NCBI GenBank assembly: GCA_020634415.1
Contig: JACKBT010000022.1
Location: 1 to 64,000, forward strand
Length of the DNA stretch: 64,000 bases
Reading direction: 5' to 3'
From: Ardenticatenaceae bacterium
GTDB taxonomy: Bacteria > Chloroflexota > Anaerolineae > Promineifilales > Promineifilaceae
Of this stretch, positions 63,631 to 64,000 are shown piece by piece. The position numbers and the translations under genes were made by a program. The notes beneath the pieces were generated by a model, which made no database searches, was not told the DNA's origin, and worked only from the letters and a program-made list of their open reading frames with translations. The first letter of the stretch is position 1. Each line of letters begins with the position of its first letter.

Positions 63631-64000
63631 TTACGGGATACCAATCGGCAAAGGCTGCGGCGCGATCCGCAAAAGCAAATCCTCACTCCCACCCACTACA
63701 ATCTGGTTATAATTCAAAAACGGCACCACCACTCGTACCGGCCCTGAAGAAGCCACGCCCGTAAAACGGATCGTCCCCGTCTCATTCGTCGTACCAAACG
63801 AAAGCAAATTACCTGTGGCACTATCAAACAAGAAGACAGCCACATTAGCCACCCCTTCTGTTAATTCCGGTGTGTAGCTTTCATTCACATCATAATACAG
63901 CGTTACATTGATCGTCACATCTTGCCCGCCACCGGAAATGGAAGTCGCTGTTGGCAGCGGTTGAAACTGCACAATTGGCGGCGTAGGCGTGGGGGTTGCT
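63631..64000 (-). CDS. Secreted/surface protein C-terminal part, cut by window edge
   Basis: The open frame runs past 64000. Visible residues start with a Thr/Pro linker (ATPTPTPPIVQFQPLPTAT) and end in a small beta-sandwich with VTINVTLYYDVNESYTPELT and GVANVAVFLFDSATGNLLSF, resembling SdrD-B/CNA-B-like or carboxypeptidase-regulatory repeats of surface proteins (GTTNETGTIRFTG). The upstream part is outside the window. Co-directional with the neighbouring membrane-anchored gene (62186-63562), so they may form one operon. Confidence 0.65.
   Translation of the reverse strand, partial: ATPTPTPPIVQFQPLPTATSISGGGQDVTINVTLYYDVNESYTPELTEGVANVAVFLFDSATGNLLSFGTTNETGTIRFTGVASSGPVRVVVPFLNYNQIVVGGSEDLLLRIAPQPLPIGIP

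Overview
The window looks like a chromosome segment of a Chloroflexota bacterium (Anaerolineae or a related class). The main evidence is a cluster of giant DUF2298 ('Chlor_Arch_YYY') and TIGR03663-type glycosyltransferase-like membrane proteins, lipoproteins with VEV/VTR-type stalk repeats, and type III glutamine synthetase next to GOGAT. The lineage is inferred; no rRNA or marker gene is present. Nearly all genes lie on the + strand. The DNA is saturated with the palindromic octamer ACGGCCGT, about 80 copies by eye, and this octamer is absent from several accessory patches.

Layout. 1-10.4 kb is a nitrogen assimilation block: glnN (partial) and amt on the - strand, gltB and gltD on the + strand. 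glnN and amt share a terminator-like leader hairpin. 10.4-18.1 kb is an accessory stretch: a PIN-nuclease/coiled-coil/membrane protein, a decayed PIN toxin with an RHH antitoxin, and small stress or resistance-type enzymes. 18.2-25.4 kb is a LacI-controlled sugar module (LacI regulator, aldo/keto reductase, GH3 beta-glucosidase, with two identical operators), then an APH-like kinase and a MATE exporter. 25.8-42.9 kb holds four very large membrane proteins of glycosyltransferase/YYY type, interrupted by a type II restriction-modification pair and containing an ECF sigma/anti-sigma pair. 43-50 kb holds an SDR, a GNAT, a deiodinase-like protein that reads through an in-frame TGA (probable selenocysteine), an aminotransferase, a LysM lipoprotein, and a divergent P450/TetR pair with operators. 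50-58 kb holds a C39-peptidase ABC exporter followed by an unannotated 30-residue double-glycine peptide gene, then a zinc-acquisition type operon (ZnuA-like SBP, DUF2796, LolD-like ATPase, FtsX-like permease, DUF3299) preceded by a Fur/Zur-like palindrome. 58-64 kb holds MsrA, a GNAT, a phosphatase, a CPBP protease, tRNA-Pro(GGG) and surface-type proteins.

The most notable items are: (1) the mini-exporter with a Cys-Gly double-glycine peptide next to zinc uptake genes; (2) the deiodinase-like selenoprotein with a SECIS-like hairpin; (3) the highly iterated palindrome; (4) several families of hairpin repeats, some inserted in frame inside coding sequences; (5) the paired leader RNAs of glnN and amt, with a compensatory base change.
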